Notes under the pieces: generated by a model | What the model was told of the DNA's origin: nothing | What the model saw: only the letters and a program-made list of their open reading frames with translations | Database searches by the model: none | Made by a program: the position numbers and the translations under genes | Assembly: GCF_900753045.1 (NCBI RefSeq) | Contig: NZ_CAADXO010000005.1 | Span: 1 to 64,000, forward strand | Length of the DNA stretch: 64,000 nt | Origin: an uncultured Phascolarctobacterium sp. | GTDB taxonomy: Bacteria; Bacillota; Negativicutes; Acidaminococcales; Acidaminococcaceae | Direction of reading: 5' to 3' | Part shown: piece by piece, positions 9,619-19,397 of the stretch | How the letters are laid out: each line of letters begins with the position of its first letter | How positions within the stretch are numbered: position 1 is the first letter of the stretch

Positions 9619-10875
9619 GTGTTAGCAGCCCTTGCAAACATATTTAGAATAACAGAACTCAGGCAAAAAGTTATATTTACTCTCGCCATGTTCATCGTAT
9701 TCAGGGCTGGAACACATATACCTGTTCCTGGCGTAAACGCTTCTGTCATTGAACAGCTTTTCCGCAGCGGTAATCTCTTCGGACTGCTTGATATGTTCAG
9801 TGGCGGCGCCTTGAGCAAATTCTCCATTTTTGCTATGAGTATTACCCCATATATCAATGCTTCAATTATTTTACAGTTATTGAAGGTAGTTGTACCGACC
9901 TTGGAACAATGGTCCAAGGAAGGTGAGGAAGGCTTCAAGAAAACGACAAAGCTTACACGTATGCTGACGGTGGCTTTGGCGTTTATCCAAGCCTGCGGTA
10001 TGGCCTACGGCCTGAAGATGGCGATTAATAACCCCGGGATTTTCTCAATCCTGCTTATTGCTATCACACTTACTGCAGGAACCGTTTTCCTTATGTGGAT
10101 AGGCGAGCAGATTACAGCTCGCGGCGTCGGCAATGGTATTTCCCTGATAATCTTTGCCGGTATCGTATCCAGACTGCCGGATGGACTTAAAGTAATTTTC
10201 CAATATCTGCAGGCTGGCACGGTAAGCTTATTGAACGTTATTTTGTTCGCGGCTATTGCCCTGGCGATGGTAGTTTTCGTAATTATCATTTCTGAGGGTA
10301 TTCGCAAAATCCCCGTTCAGTATGCTAAGCGTGTAGTAGGTAAAAAGGCGTATGGCGGTCATACAAGCTATATCCCTCTGAAGGTCAACCAGGCAGGCGT
10401 TATTCCGATCATCTTCGCTTCTTCGGTGCTGATGTTCCCGGTAACAATTGCTCAGTTCGTTGACGTTCCCTGGATTAAAGCAATGGGCAAGCTCTTTCAG
10501 TGGGGCAGCCCGCTGCAGACCACCTTATATGTTCTGATGATTTTGTTCTTCACTTACTTCTATACAGCAGTAAGCCTGAACATCGGAGATCTTTCCGACA
10601 ATATCAAAAAGAACGGTGGCTTTATCCCCGGTTTAAGACCCGGTAATCCTACTACAGAATATCTTGACAAGGTAATGTCCAGAATAACTCTGGCCGGTGC
10701 GGTTTTCCTCTCATTAATTGCACTGATGCCTCATGTTATCGGATGGGTAACCCGCATTGAAGGTGTGTACTTCGGCGGTACCGCTTTGTTGATCGTTGTT
10801 GGTGTTGCATTACAAACTATGAAGCAGATAGAGTCCATGGTTCTGATGCGTCATTATCATGGCTTTATGAAATAG
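9619..10875 (+). CDS. secY: Protein translocase subunit SecY
   Basis: SecY forms the protein-conducting channel of the Sec translocon in the inner membrane. The 418-residue product has ten hydrophobic segments, the plug-region motif GLLDMFSGGALSKFSIFAMSI and the cytoplasmic loop RKIPVQYAKR. It starts with GTG one base after the rplO stop, so translation is probably coupled. In a diderm it also feeds outer-membrane proteins such as the receptor at 55065. Confidence 0.97.
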   Translation: MLAALANIFRITELRQKVIFTLAMFIVFRAGTHIPVPGVNASVIEQLFRSGNLFGLLDMFSGGALSKFSIFAMSITPYINASIILQLLKVVVPTLEQWSKEGEEGFKKTTKLTRMLTVALAFIQACGMAYGLKMAINNPGIFSILLIAITLTAGTVFLMWIGEQITARGVGNGISLIIFAGIVSRLPDGLKVIFQYLQAGTVSLLNVILFAAIALAMVVFVIIISEGIRKIPVQYAKRVVGKKAYGGHTSYIPLKVNQAGVIPIIFASSVLMFPVTIAQFVDVPWIKAMGKLFQWGSPLQTTLYVLMILFFTYFYTAVSLNIGDLSDNIKKNGGFIPGLRPGNPTTEYLDKVMSRITLAGAVFLSLIALMPHVIGWVTRIEGVYFGGTALLIVVGVALQTMKQIESMVLMRHYHGFMK

Positions 10876-10887
10876 GAGGAGTTCAGA

Positions 10888-11538
10888 ATGTACATTCTTT
10901 TAATGGGACCTCCGGGTGCCGGCAAAGGCACTCAAGCAGAAAAACTCATTGATGAATTTAAAATCCCTCACATCTCCACAGGAGACATGTTCCGTGCAGC
11001 AGTAAGTGCAGGCACCGAACTTGGTAAAGAGGCGAAAAAATACATGGACGCTGGCGGACTTGTCCCCGACGTCGTAACCATCGGCATTGTTCGTGAAGGC
11101 TTGTCCAAACCCGAATGTGCAAATGGTTTCATCTTAGATGGCTTCCCGAGAACTGAGGAGCAAGCAGTTGCTCTCGACGGAATCCTCAAAGACCTGGGCA
11201 TTAAATTGACCGGTGTTGTTAATATCTCTGTTCCTGACTCCGAGCTGGTTGCGCGTGTAGTTGGCCGCCGTATCTGCAAAGCTTGCGGTGCTACCTATCA
11301 TGTAAGCTTTAACCCCAGCAAGGTAGAAAATGTTTGCGACAAATGCGGCGGCAACCTTTATCAACGTAACGACGATAAAGAAGAAACCGTTGTAAATCGT
11401 CTGCATGCATATCATGAACAAACAGAACCGTTAATTGAGTACTACAAAAAACAAGGCCTGTACAAAGAAATCGATGGCTTGCAGCCTATCGATAAAGTAT
11501 ATGCCGACGTTAAAGTTAGTCTCGGATGTAGCAAATAA
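10888..11538 (+). CDS. adk: Adenylate kinase, zinc-LID type
   Basis: Converts AMP and ATP to two ADP in the cytoplasm. 216 residues with the P-loop GPPGAGKGT at residues 7-15 and the DGFPRT motif near residue 84. The LID domain keeps four cysteines (130, 133, 150, 153), the zinc-binding form seen in Gram-positive lineages. In many Firmicutes a methionine aminopeptidase gene follows adk here; in this window infA follows directly. Confidence 0.97.
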   Translation: MYILLMGPPGAGKGTQAEKLIDEFKIPHISTGDMFRAAVSAGTELGKEAKKYMDAGGLVPDVVTIGIVREGLSKPECANGFILDGFPRTEEQAVALDGILKDLGIKLTGVVNISVPDSELVARVVGRRICKACGATYHVSFNPSKVENVCDKCGGNLYQRNDDKEETVVNRLHAYHEQTEPLIEYYKKQGLYKEIDGLQPIDKVYADVKVSLGCSK

Positions 11539-11550
11539 GGAGGTACAACA

Positions 11551-11769
11551 GTGTCCAAACAGGATGTTATTGAGGTTGAAGGTACAATCTTAGAAGCACT
11601 TCCCAATGCTATGTTCCAAGTTCAACTGGTTAACGGCCATACAATTTTAGCACATATATCCGGTAAGATTCGTATGAACTTCATCAAGATTTTGCCTGGT
11701 GATAAGGTTACCGTGGAGCTTACTCCGTACGACCTCAATCGTGGAAGAATTACTTATCGGTATAAATAA
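11551..11769 (+). CDS. infA: Translation initiation factor IF-1
   Basis: IF-1 occupies the A site during initiation. 72 residues, a single OB-fold of the S1 type, with the conserved [24 protein letters not shown] region. GTG start behind AAGGAGG, 12 bp after adk. Confidence 0.97.
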   Translation: MSKQDVIEVEGTILEALPNAMFQVQLVNGHTILAHISGKIRMNFIKILPGDKVTVELTPYDLNRGRITYRYK

Positions 11770-11794
11770 TCCAACAGGCAAAGAGGAGGTTTAA

Positions 11795-11911
<117 letters not shown>

Positions 11912-11928
11912 GAAGGAGGTGCACATTA

Positions 11929-12297
11929 ATGGCACGTATTTCTGGTGTCGATTTACCGAGAGATAAACGTATTGAGTATGCTCTGCCGTACATCTACGGC
12001 ATCGGCCTGACTCTCTCTCGTGAAATTTTAGCTAAAACCGGTATTAACCCGGACACTCGCGTTCGCGACCTGACTGAAGAAGAAGTTGCTAAGATCCGTG
12101 AAACTCTGGATCAGGACTATAAAGTTGAAGGTGACCTCCGCCGTGAGGAATCCCTGAACATTAAACGTCTGATTGAAATTGGCAGCTATCGTGGCAGAAG
12201 ACATCGTATGGGTCTGCCTGTTCGTGGTCAAAACACTAAAAACAATGCCCGCACCCGTAAAGGTCCGAAACGTACTATTGCAGGCAAGAAGAAATAA
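11929..12297 (+). CDS. rpsM: 30S ribosomal protein S13
   Basis: S13 in the 30S head contacts P-site tRNA and the L5 bridge. 122 residues, [20 protein letters not shown] start, helix-two-turn-helix region ([11 protein letters not shown]) and a basic tail [13 protein letters not shown] that reaches to tRNA. First gene of the alpha-operon segment. Confidence 0.97.
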   Translation: MARISGVDLPRDKRIEYALPYIYGIGLTLSREILAKTGINPDTRVRDLTEEEVAKIRETLDQDYKVEGDLRREESLNIKRLIEIGSYRGRRHRMGLPVRGQNTKNNARTRKGPKRTIAGKKK

Positions 12298-12319
12298 TTA
12301 GCGAGGGAGGGATAAACCA

Positions 12320-12712
12320 GTGGCTGGCAAGAAAGTTGTTCGCAACAAGAAAAAAGTTAGCAAAAACGTAATCAACGGTGTAGCACATATCCGCTCCACC
12401 TTCAATAATACTATCGTTACCATCGCTGATACCGAAGGTAATGTTCTGAGCTGGGCCTCCGCAGGCGGCCTCGGTTTCCGTGGCAGCCGTAAGAGCACTC
12501 CGTTTGCTGCACAAATGGCTGCTGAAGAAGCAACCAAAGCTGCTATGGAGCATGGCTTGAAACAAGTAGAAGTATATGTAAAAGGTCCTGGCGCTGGCCG
12601 TGAAGCAGCAATTCGTGCACTTCAGGCTGCAGGTCTGGAAGTTAACTCTATTAAAGACGTTACTCCGATCCCGCATAACGGCTGCCGTCCGCCGAAACGT
12701 AGAAGAGTATAA
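12320..12712 (+). CDS. rpsK: 30S ribosomal protein S11
   Basis: S11 is on the 30S platform near the E site. 130 residues from GTG; the [22 protein letters not shown] core and the C-terminal [13 protein letters not shown] tail are diagnostic. Confidence 0.97.
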   Translation: MAGKKVVRNKKKVSKNVINGVAHIRSTFNNTIVTIADTEGNVLSWASAGGLGFRGSRKSTPFAAQMAAEEATKAAMEHGLKQVEVYVKGPGAGREAAIRALQAAGLEVNSIKDVTPIPHNGCRPPKRRRV

Positions 12713-12728
12713 TTGGGGGTGTAAATAG

Positions 12729-13322
12729 ATGGCAATTGATAGAACTCCTGTCCTGAAAAGATGCAGATCTTTGGGCTTAGCTCCCGCTTTCATGGGCATT
12801 AGCAAGGAATCTAAACGCCAAGTTCGCCGCCAAAACAGAAAAAAGAGCGAATATGGCATTCAGTTAACTGAAAAACAAAAAGCTAAATTTATCTATGGCG
12901 TACTGGAAAAACAATTCCGTGGCTACTATGATAAAGCTAAAAAGATGGAAGGCATCACCGGTGAAAACCTGCTGATCCTCCTCGAAAGAAGAATCGACAA
13001 CGTAGTTTTCCGCCTCGGCTTGGCTAACACCCGCCGTCAGGCTCGCCAAATCGTAAGACATGGCCACATTGCTGTTAACGGCAAACGTCTGGACATTCCT
13101 TCCGCATTGGTAAGAGTTGGCGATGTTGTAACCGTAATGGAAAACAGCCGTGCTAAAGAATACTTCAAAGGCATGGACGAAACTCTGGCTACCAAAGCAG
13201 TTCCGGCTTGGCTGGTACTGGATGCTGCTAACGTTAGCGGTAAGGTAGACCGTTTCCCGACTCGTGAGGAAATTGATGTTCCTATTGAAGAGCACTTCAT
13301 CGTAGAGTTGTACTCCAAATAA
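12729..13322 (+). CDS. rpsD: 30S ribosomal protein S4
   Basis: S4 is a primary 16S rRNA-binding protein and regulates the alpha operon in several bacteria. 197 residues with the S4 RNA-binding domain around residues 90-150 ([21 protein letters not shown]). This copy lacks the N-terminal zinc-binding cysteines of some S4 proteins; a single Cys (in RCRSLG) remains. Confidence 0.97.
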   Translation: MAIDRTPVLKRCRSLGLAPAFMGISKESKRQVRRQNRKKSEYGIQLTEKQKAKFIYGVLEKQFRGYYDKAKKMEGITGENLLILLERRIDNVVFRLGLANTRRQARQIVRHGHIAVNGKRLDIPSALVRVGDVVTVMENSRAKEYFKGMDETLATKAVPAWLVLDAANVSGKVDRFPTREEIDVPIEEHFIVELYSK

Positions 13323-13393
13323 TTAGTGAATATCTTGTGCCACCCACTTATGAGACGTATTGTGGTAATACGCGATAGAAGGAGGCTTTCCGA

Positions 13394-14359
13394 ATGATTG
13401 AAATTGAAAAACCTAAGATGGTTACATCTGATGTCAGCGAAGATGGTCGTTATGGCAAATTCGTTTGGGAGCCGCTCGAGAGAGGCTACGGCATCACGCT
13501 GGGCAACAGCCTGCGTCGTGTGCTGCTGTCCTCCCTGCCGGGTGCTGCAGTAACCTACGTCAAGATTGACGGTGTTCTGCATGAGTTTGCTACCATTCCT
13601 GGTGTTCGTGAGGATGTTGCTGATATCATCCTGAACATTAAGGCTTTGTGCCTTAAAATGGAAGGTGAAGGGGAAAAGATTCTGCGTATCGAATGTTCCG
13701 GTGAACAGGAAGTTACTGCTGCAAATATCATTGCTGATAGCGATGTTGAAATTCTGAACCCTGAGCTGCATATTGCGACTTTAGATAAAGACGCAGTTTT
13801 CAATATGGAAATCCATATTGATAAAGGCCGTGGCTATGTACCTGCGGACAAAAATAAACAGCCTGATCAGCCTATCGGCGTTATTCCGGTAGACTCCATT
13901 TACTCTCCTATTACCAGAGTAAAATTTGCTGTTAACGATACCCGCGTAGGTAATGTTACCAACTATGACAAGCTTACTTTGGAAGTTTGGACAGATGGCA
14001 GCATAAAGCCTGATGAAGCTGTTGACATGGCTTCCACCATCCTGATTGACTATCTCAAGCTTTTCCAGACCAGTGATGGCAAAGGTTCTGTAATCACTGT
14101 AGCTGGCGGTTCTGAGCCTGAAGCTCCCGAACCGAGCAAGCAAGAGGGTCAAAACACAATGTCTATCGACGATTTGGATCTGTCCGTCCGCAGCAATAAC
14201 TGCCTGAGACGTGCAGGTATCAATACTGTCGAAGAATTGATCCAGAAAACAGAAGCTGATATGATTAAAGTTCGTAACTTGGGTAGTAAATCTCTGGAAG
14301 AGATTAAAAAGAAACTTGAGGATATGGGCTTGCATTTTCGTAAAAACGATGAAGAATAA
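13394..14359 (+). CDS. rpoA: RNA polymerase alpha subunit
   Basis: Alpha dimerises to nucleate RNA polymerase and its C-terminal domain contacts UP elements and activators. 321 residues: N-terminal domain with the [20 protein letters not shown] motif (about residues 33-52) and C-terminal helix-hairpin-helix domain ([16 protein letters not shown], then [15 protein letters not shown]). A 71-bp gap with a small hairpin (CGTATT with AATACG near 13356-13371) separates it from rpsD. The gene holds a CTCGAG site at 13475, the likely target of the restriction system at 35848. Confidence 0.98.
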   Translation: MIEIEKPKMVTSDVSEDGRYGKFVWEPLERGYGITLGNSLRRVLLSSLPGAAVTYVKIDGVLHEFATIPGVREDVADIILNIKALCLKMEGEGEKILRIECSGEQEVTAANIIADSDVEILNPELHIATLDKDAVFNMEIHIDKGRGYVPADKNKQPDQPIGVIPVDSIYSPITRVKFAVNDTRVGNVTNYDKLTLEVWTDGSIKPDEAVDMASTILIDYLKLFQTSDGKGSVITVAGGSEPEAPEPSKQEGQNTMSIDDLDLSVRSNNCLRRAGINTVEELIQKTEADMIKVRNLGSKSLEEIKKKLEDMGLHFRKNDEE

Positions 14360-14378
14360 TTAAGGGGGTCAGAAGTAC

Positions 14379-14717
14379 ATGGCATACAGAAAACTGGGTC
14401 GTAACTCCAGCAACCGTAAGGCTCTGTTTCGCAGCATTTTAACTTCCTTCTTCAAATATGGTAAGATCGAAACCACCGTTACCAAAGCTAAAGAAGTTGC
14501 TAAGCATTCCGCTCAACTGATTACTTTGGCAAAACGCAATGACCTGCATGCTCGTCGTCAGGTTATGGCAGTTCTGGTTGACGAAACCATTACCAAAAAA
14601 CTGTTTGAAGAAATTGCTCCGAAATATGAAGGCAGACAAGGCGGCTTTACTCGCATTTACAGAGTAGGTCCTCGCCGTGGCGATGCAGCTGAAATGGCTA
14701 TCATCGAACTCATCTAA
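14379..14717 (+). CDS. rplQ: 50S ribosomal protein L17
   Basis: L17 lies at the tunnel exit. 112 residues, starting [19 protein letters not shown], with the C-terminal [24 protein letters not shown] typical of the short bacterial form. Last gene of the long ribosomal cluster; a strong terminator follows 11 bp after the stop. Confidence 0.97.
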   Translation: MAYRKLGRNSSNRKALFRSILTSFFKYGKIETTVTKAKEVAKHSAQLITLAKRNDLHARRQVMAVLVDETITKKLFEEIAPKYEGRQGGFTRIYRVGPRRGDAAEMAIIELI

Positions 14718-14728
14718 TTTAGAGCTGT

Positions 14729-14760
14729 AAAAAGCAGGAACTTCGGTTCCTGCTTTTTTT
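14729..14760 (+). terminator. Rho-independent terminator after rplQ
   Basis: A 12-bp perfect stem (AAAAGCAGGAAC with its complement) closed by a TTCG tetraloop and followed by a T-run. It ends the S10-spc-alpha cluster. Confidence 0.93.
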
Positions 14761-14787
14761 GCGTTCCGGCGATAGTCTGTGTATAAT
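14759..14787 (+). promoter_or_regulatory. Sigma-A-like promoter for the FAH gene
   Basis: TATAAT at 14782-14787 with TTGCGT at 14759-14764, spacer 17 bp. The -10 is perfect, the -35 weak. It lies just after the rplQ terminator and 97 bp before the next gene. Confidence 0.55.
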
Positions 14788-14883
14788 AATGTTATGCTAA
14801 TCCTTTTGACGGATATATGATCCGAAAATATTACAGCTTTAGCAGGATACAAACTATCAGTATTCTAAGAGGAGGAAGATATA

Positions 14884-15792
14884 ATGCGTTTTTATACAGT
14901 AGAGATAGCGGGACGTGAGGAAATTCTTGTTGGCTTTCGTGAGAATGAAGCCGTTTACAGACTGAATTTATTGGCAAGACTTGTACCGGAGCTGGCAGTT
15001 GCGGATATGAATGAATTGGTATGCCGTTATACGCCTGAGGTGAAGGCAAAGCTGGAGCGTCTGGCTGATAATGAGGACGTTCTGCAGGGCGCTGCAGTTA
15101 ATCTTTCGGAAGTAAAGCTGTTGGCACCTATTGTTCATCCGCGTCAGGATGTAGTCTGCCTTGGTATTAACTATGATGCACATGCTCAGGAAGCAGGACG
15201 CTTTTCCAGCGAAGCTTTCGGCGGTGAACGTCCCTATACAATTTATTTTTCCAAGCGTGTGAACAGAGCAACGGCAAGCGGCGAAAGTGTTCCGCGTTAT
15301 GAAGGATTGGTAGACAGCCTTGATTACGAAGCAGAGCTGGGAGTAATCCTGGGACGCAATGCCAAGGGTGTAAGCAAAGAAAACGCAGGAGCTTATATTT
15401 TCGGTTATACAATTATCAATGATATCAGCGCGCGTAATCTGCAGACGCGTCATAAACAATGGTATCTGGGAAAAAGCCTTGATGGTTTTACTCCCATGGG
15501 TCCGTGTATTGTTACGGCAGATGAAATCGGCGATGAGCAGGCTCTTGATATCAGCTGTACGGTTAACGGAGAACTGCGCCAGAGCAGTAATACCCGTTAT
15601 ATGATTCAGACTGTCTGTGGGGCTATTGCAGAGCTGTCAGAGGGTATGACATTAGCTGCAGGTACAATTATTGCTACCGGTACTCCGGCAGGTGTCGGCA
15701 TGGGGATGAAACCGCCGACATTCTTACAGCACGGTGATAAAATTGTCTGCTCTATCGAAAAAATCGGTTCATTGGAGAATGTTATCGATTAA
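14884..15792 (+). CDS. Fumarylacetoacetate hydrolase family protein
   Basis: 302-residue member of the FAH superfamily, metal-dependent enzymes that hydrolyse, decarboxylate or isomerise 2-keto acids. The C-terminal catalytic fold begins near residue 90 (VVCLGINYDAHAQEAG). Metal ligands are suggested by the YEAELGVILG segment and the following NDISARNLQ with its Asp, and the GTIIATGTPAGVGMG motif near residue 257 is typical. The N-terminal 80 residues are variable, as in this family. It stands alone behind its own promoter, so no pathway can be read from neighbours; oxaloacetate decarboxylase or acylpyruvase activity is possible. Confidence 0.85.
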   Translation: MRFYTVEIAGREEILVGFRENEAVYRLNLLARLVPELAVADMNELVCRYTPEVKAKLERLADNEDVLQGAAVNLSEVKLLAPIVHPRQDVVCLGINYDAHAQEAGRFSSEAFGGERPYTIYFSKRVNRATASGESVPRYEGLVDSLDYEAELGVILGRNAKGVSKENAGAYIFGYTIINDISARNLQTRHKQWYLGKSLDGFTPMGPCIVTADEIGDEQALDISCTVNGELRQSSNTRYMIQTVCGAIAELSEGMTLAAGTIIATGTPAGVGMGMKPPTFLQHGDKIVCSIEKIGSLENVID

Positions 15793-15826
15793 AAATTGCT
15801 AAATTGTGTAGCTTAAATAAAAATAC

Positions 15827-15855
15827 TTGTGTTTTTAGTGCTGATGGCATAAAAT
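15827..15855 (+). promoter_or_regulatory. Promoter for the DUF1508 gene
   Basis: TTGTGT at 15827-15832 and TAAAAT at 15850-15855 with a 17-bp spacer, 40 bp upstream of the start codon. Confidence 0.55.
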
Positions 15856-15894
15856 AAAAATATAGACCATACTAATTTTAAAGGAGGCTACAAA

Positions 15895-16287
15895 ATGGGT
15901 AAATTCGTAATTTCTCAGGCAAAAAATGGCGTTAAATTTAATTTAAAAGCTGCAAATGGTGAAGTCATTGCCAGCTCCCAGGTTTATAAGGATGAGAAGT
16001 ACTGTCGTAAGGGTATTGCCAGTGTTATCAACAATGCTCCTGTTGCTCCGATAGAGGACCAGACGGTAGAAGGCTTTACCCCTTGTAAGCATCCGAAATT
16101 TGAAGTTTATAAAGACAAGGCCGGAGAATTCCGCTTCCGTCTGAAAGCAACCAACGGACAGATTATTGCTACCGGTGAAGGCTACAAGGCAATGGCAGGA
16201 TGCAAACGCGGCATTGAGTCCATTAAGAAAAATGTTGTTGATGCCAAAATCATTGTTGAAGCACCCAAAGAAGAAAAAGCTGAATAA
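15895..16287 (+). CDS. DUF1508 / YegP-family tandem-repeat protein
   Basis: A 130-residue protein made of two similar repeats, each with a F-x-L/R-L-K-A-x-N-G-x-x-I-A motif (residues 15-27 and 80-94) followed by a KRGI/RKGI segment. This matches the YegP (DUF1508) family, small cytoplasmic proteins of unknown role, in some bacteria stress-linked. Monocistronic: it has its own promoter and is followed by a terminator. The C-terminus is Lys/Glu-rich. Confidence 0.85.
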   Translation: MGKFVISQAKNGVKFNLKAANGEVIASSQVYKDEKYCRKGIASVINNAPVAPIEDQTVEGFTPCKHPKFEVYKDKAGEFRFRLKATNGQIIATGEGYKAMAGCKRGIESIKKNVVDAKIIVEAPKEEKAE

Positions 16288-16298
16288 TGTCAATCAAA

Positions 16299-16338
16299 AG
16301 GACCACTACGCTATAAACACGCAGTGGTCCTATTTTTT
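16299..16338. terminator. Terminator between DUF1508 gene and phosphoesterase
   Basis: AGGACCACT pairs with AGTGGTCCT, followed by a T-run on the plus strand. It can also serve the convergent reverse-strand phosphoesterase gene. Confidence 0.85.
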
Positions 16339-16400
16339 GTAACACAACAGATTATATTAGTCTGCTGTGTATTTTTTTGGAAAGCTTTATCCGGTAGAAG

Positions 16401-17483
16401 TTATTTTCCCCGCAGCTCCAATACAACCATTTCCGGTGCTATTTCCGTGCGAACCGGAGGTCCCCAAAAGCCGTAGCCGTTATTGGTGATTGCGGTCAGA
16501 TTGCCAAAGTTTGTACGGCCGTAATCCAACTTGTACATTTTCTTCGTCACAAGACGATTCGGGAAAAGCTGTCCTGTATGCGTATGGCCTGCCAGATAAA
16601 GATCATAATCCGCAGTAGCCGCAGCATCCATACGGCGAGGCTGATGATCAAGCAGAATACTGTAGTAGTCTTTATTTTGGGAGGAAAGGTTTATAAGCTG
16701 GCTGTTGGTACGGTTTTTGCTGTAATCATCTATACCGGTTATTTTGATTTTGTTGTCGATAATGGTATCGGTATTGCGCAGGATATGAAAACCTTTTTCC
16801 GTGAGCATTTTTTGCCAACGCAGCGGTTCATCAAGATAATCATGGTTGCCGAAGGCCATGTAGACAGGCGCGTTGATTTGAGCTAAGGCAGAAAGTGTAT
16901 CTTCTTCTTCTACATAAAAAATGCGCTCGTCAAGCATGTCACCGCTGACTACAACAAAGTCAGGCTTTTTCTCATTGACACATGCTGTCAGACGTTCTGC
17001 GTAGTCATGGCCGAGGATTCTTCCCATATGCAGGTCGGTGAGAAAGACAATTTTATAATGAGCATTCTGCGGCAGCTTTTCCGTTACCAGCGCTTCTGTG
17101 CGTACTGTCGGGTGAAAGGCGCGCCAGCTGCCCCAGGTAATGAAGCAGCAGATAAAGGCAAGGCCGATAATGCTGATTTTTGCTGAAGGCAGCTGCCAAC
17201 CGCCGATTTTGCTGATAAGCAGGCAGAGAAGATGAATGATTGCCAGCAGAAGCGTATAGTAGCAAAAAGCAATCCAAAGTCCTTCTATCCAAGCAGTAAG
17301 CTTGAGCAGAAAATGAGGCGTTCCCTGCGGCAGAATGACACTGATAGCTGTGCCGAGTGCCATCAGCAGATATATAAGCCCGAAGGTCAGTGTGCGGCCG
17401 AAGGGCAGATAATGGCGATAATACATATAACCGATGATACTCATGAGAGCATAAATCGTACCGACGAAAAGAAAGATACGCAT
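16401..17483 (-). CDS. Membrane-anchored metallophosphoesterase (YaeI-like)
   Basis: 360 residues. The first 120 contain about four hydrophobic segments, so the enzyme is anchored in the inner membrane. The calcineurin-like phosphoesterase domain follows with all five metal motifs: D150-x-H152, GDMLD at 181-185, GNHD at 212-215, a single His near 280 (LLDHQP) and GHTH at 299-302. Relatives hydrolyse phospholipid head groups or other phosphodiesters, for example YaeI in phosphatidylglycerol phosphate metabolism; the substrate here is unknown. Confidence 0.88.
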   Translation of the reverse strand: MRIFLFVGTIYALMSIIGYMYYRHYLPFGRTLTFGLIYLLMALGTAISVILPQGTPHFLLKLTAWIEGLWIAFCYYTLLLAIIHLLCLLISKIGGWQLPSAKISIIGLAFICCFITWGSWRAFHPTVRTEALVTEKLPQNAHYKIVFLTDLHMGRILGHDYAERLTACVNEKKPDFVVVSGDMLDERIFYVEEEDTLSALAQINAPVYMAFGNHDYLDEPLRWQKMLTEKGFHILRNTDTIIDNKIKITGIDDYSKNRTNSQLINLSSQNKDYYSILLDHQPRRMDAAATADYDLYLAGHTHTGQLFPNRLVTKKMYKLDYGRTNFGNLTAITNNGYGFWGPPVRTEIAPEMVVLELRGK

Positions 17484-17562
17484 ATTATTCAGTAAGGCTC
17501 CTTTATATAATTCTTGCTTACATTATACATGTTAGAGTGTACTTTAAGTCAAGTGCTGAGCT

Positions 17563-17592
17563 AAATAAAAAGGACTGCCGGGTGCGGCAGCC
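17563..17592 (-). terminator. Terminator of the HAD phosphatase gene
   Basis: On the reverse strand, GG(C)TGCCG pairs with CGGCAG(T)CC and is followed by TTTTTA. It lies 15 bp after the stop of the HAD gene. Confidence 0.75.
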
Positions 17593-17606
17593 CATGAGGT
17601 ATAACG

Positions 17607-18413
17607 TTATTTGCTTGGAATATCACCGACACCGTTTAAGATGATAGACGGACGGTAGGAGAATTCCTTGATATTTTCCAACGTACTTACGCCGCTCAGA
17701 ACAAGAGCTGTCATCAGACCGCTTTCCATACCGGCAACGATATCTGTATCCATACGGTCGCCAATCATAGCTGCATCCTCTGAATGCACATCCAACAGAC
17801 GCAGGCCTGTGCGCATCATCAAGGGGTTAGGCTTGCCGACGAAGTAAGCCTTTTTGCCGGTAGCAAGCTCAATAGGTGCGACCAGTGCGCGGCAGGCGGG
17901 GATGATACCGAAATCAGAGGGGCCGGTAAGGTCGCTGTTGGTAGCAACTAGGCGTGCTCCATGGTTAATCAGGCTGACTGCCTTAAGAATCATATTGTAA
18001 TTATAAGAATTGGTTTCGCCGACTACAACATAATCGGGATTAACATCATTCATTGTGATGCCGGCATCATAAAGCGCATTTACAAGACCTGGGCCGCCGA
18101 TAACATAGGCACTGCAGCCGGGGGCCTGCGAATGGATAAATTTGGCAGTGGCGAGAGCACTGGTATAGAAATGGCTTTCGTCAACCTCCAGTCCCAGACG
18201 TAAAAGCTTTTGCTGCAGCTCTTTGGGACTGCGTTCGCTGGCGTTAGTCAAAAACAAAAAGCTCTTTTTTTCTTCATAGAGCCAGTTTACGAATTCTCTT
18301 ACTCCGGGCAACAGGTTATTTCCGTGGTAGATAACACCATCCATATCGCAGATAAAGCCTTCTTTTGCGCGAAGCTGTGTTAATAATAATTCATATTTTT
18401 CGTTGCTGTCCAT
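17607..18413 (-). CDS. HAD-IIA family sugar-phosphate phosphatase (NagD-like)
   Basis: 268 residues when started at the ATG at 18413, which has AAAGGAAG 8 bp upstream; an in-frame GTG at 18443 would add ten residues. Motif I is CDMDGVIYHG, motif II the TNAS segment (LFLTNAS), motif III the Lys in GKPNP, motif IV GDRMDTDIVAG. The C2 cap between motifs II and III marks the NagD/AraL class, which removes phosphate from small phosphorylated sugars or lipids. Cytoplasmic. It lies between the phosphoesterase and carD, on the opposite strand to carD. Confidence 0.88.
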   Translation of the reverse strand: MDSNEKYELLLTQLRAKEGFICDMDGVIYHGNNLLPGVREFVNWLYEEKKSFLFLTNASERSPKELQQKLLRLGLEVDESHFYTSALATAKFIHSQAPGCSAYVIGGPGLVNALYDAGITMNDVNPDYVVVGETNSYNYNMILKAVSLINHGARLVATNSDLTGPSDFGIIPACRALVAPIELATGKKAYFVGKPNPLMMRTGLRLLDVHSEDAAMIGDRMDTDIVAGMESGLMTALVLSGVSTLENIKEFSYRPSIILNGVGDIPSK

Positions 18414-18600
18414 AATTTTTACTTCCTTTACTGTTTTAGACACTTATATTATGCAAGAAAAAAATATCTTTTGCAAGAGCTTAACGGGGCAGCAGAAGCC
18501 GTAATTAGTTAACAGTTTGTAAAATATTATTCTTTTAAGTGTAGTTTTATCGCTAAATGTTAAAAGAATTCTGAAGATAGAGCAACACCATAGTTAAAGG

Positions 18601-18629
18601 TTGACATATTAGGTAGATAGTGGTAAAAT
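18601..18629 (+). promoter_or_regulatory. Upstream sigma-A promoter of carD (P1)
   Basis: TTGACA at 18601-18606, 17-bp spacer, TAAAAT at 18624-18629. A second, equally good promoter begins 38 bp downstream. Confidence 0.85.
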
Positions 18630-18638
18630 AAAATATTT

Positions 18639-18667
18639 TTGACAATAAAGAAGGGGCGTGCTACAAT
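18639..18667 (+). promoter_or_regulatory. Downstream sigma-A promoter of carD (P2)
   Basis: TTGACA at 18639-18644, 17-bp spacer, TACAAT at 18662-18667, 37 bp before the carD start codon. Confidence 0.85.
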
Positions 18668-18703
18668 GTATTTATCAGAATTATAATTTTAGGAGGGTTG
18701 AAG

Positions 18704-19189
18704 ATGTTTGCGATGGGTGACAGAGTGGTATATCCGCTTCATGGTGGAGCTATTATCAAGGATATAGAAGCACATATACAGGATGGCGAGACTGTGAAGT
18801 ATTACATTTTACAAATGCTTTTTGACAATATGACAGTGTCGGTACCGGTAGAAAATGCCGAAAAATTAGGTTTACGTTATATTGGCGATGATGAAACTCT
18901 GGCAATAATTCAGAATACGCTGCATGAAGTACCGGATGTACAGACGGTGAAGGCAATTTCCTGGAATCGGCGCTTTCAGCTGTATATGCAGAAGATAAAA
19001 AGCGGCAGTGTTGCTGAGGTCGCAAGAATCTTTAAAATCCTGACTATTTTAGAACGCAGAAAGAAAATTTCCGTAGGTGAGCGCAGATTGCTGCACAGTA
19101 CGAAGCAGATTTTGCAAAGTGAAATAATGCTGATCAAGGATGTGGACGCAGAGAAAGCAGGCAATTGGTTAGAGCGTTGCTGTAATTAG
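18704..19189 (+). CDS. CarD/CdnL-family RNA polymerase-binding regulator
   Basis: 161-residue CarD_CdnL_TRCF-family protein. The N-terminal Tudor-like domain (MGDRVVYPLHGGAIIKDIE..., to about residue 65) binds the beta subunit of RNA polymerase, and the helical C-terminal part binds DNA at the promoter fork and stabilises open complexes. The ATG at 18704 is 7 bp after AGGAGG; the TTG at 18698 lies too close. Two tandem consensus promoters suggest strong expression. It stands at the head of the yacL-sigH block. Confidence 0.88.
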   Translation: MFAMGDRVVYPLHGGAIIKDIEAHIQDGETVKYYILQMLFDNMTVSVPVENAEKLGLRYIGDDETLAIIQNTLHEVPDVQTVKAISWNRRFQLYMQKIKSGSVAEVARIFKILTILERRKKISVGERRLLHSTKQILQSEIMLIKDVDAEKAGNWLERCCN

Positions 19190-19202
19190 GCAGAATATAA
19201 AG

Positions 19203-19250
19203 ACCGTTTTAAGGCTGTTGAGTGAGAAACTGCTTTAAAACGGTTTTTTT
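19203..19250 (+). terminator. Terminator after carD
   Basis: ACCGTTTTAA pairs with TTAAAACGGT around a 22-nt loop, followed by seven T. Confidence 0.88.
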
Positions 19251-19397
19251 GCAAATTTTTTAGGCCTTTTTTTCATTAATGTCATATTTAAAAAAGTTAT
19301 TTACTTGTTTTTTGCGGATTATAGCTGTATTATATAATTGATATAATAGTAGGATGAAATACTATGTATCAGAAATTCAGAGAAAGGAGGAATTGAA

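Noticed and set aside
11539..11550. Missing methionine aminopeptidase gene between adk and infA
   Set aside because: The 12-bp gap cannot hold it, but gene order at this point varies among Firmicutes, so the absence is not remarkable without the rest of the genome.
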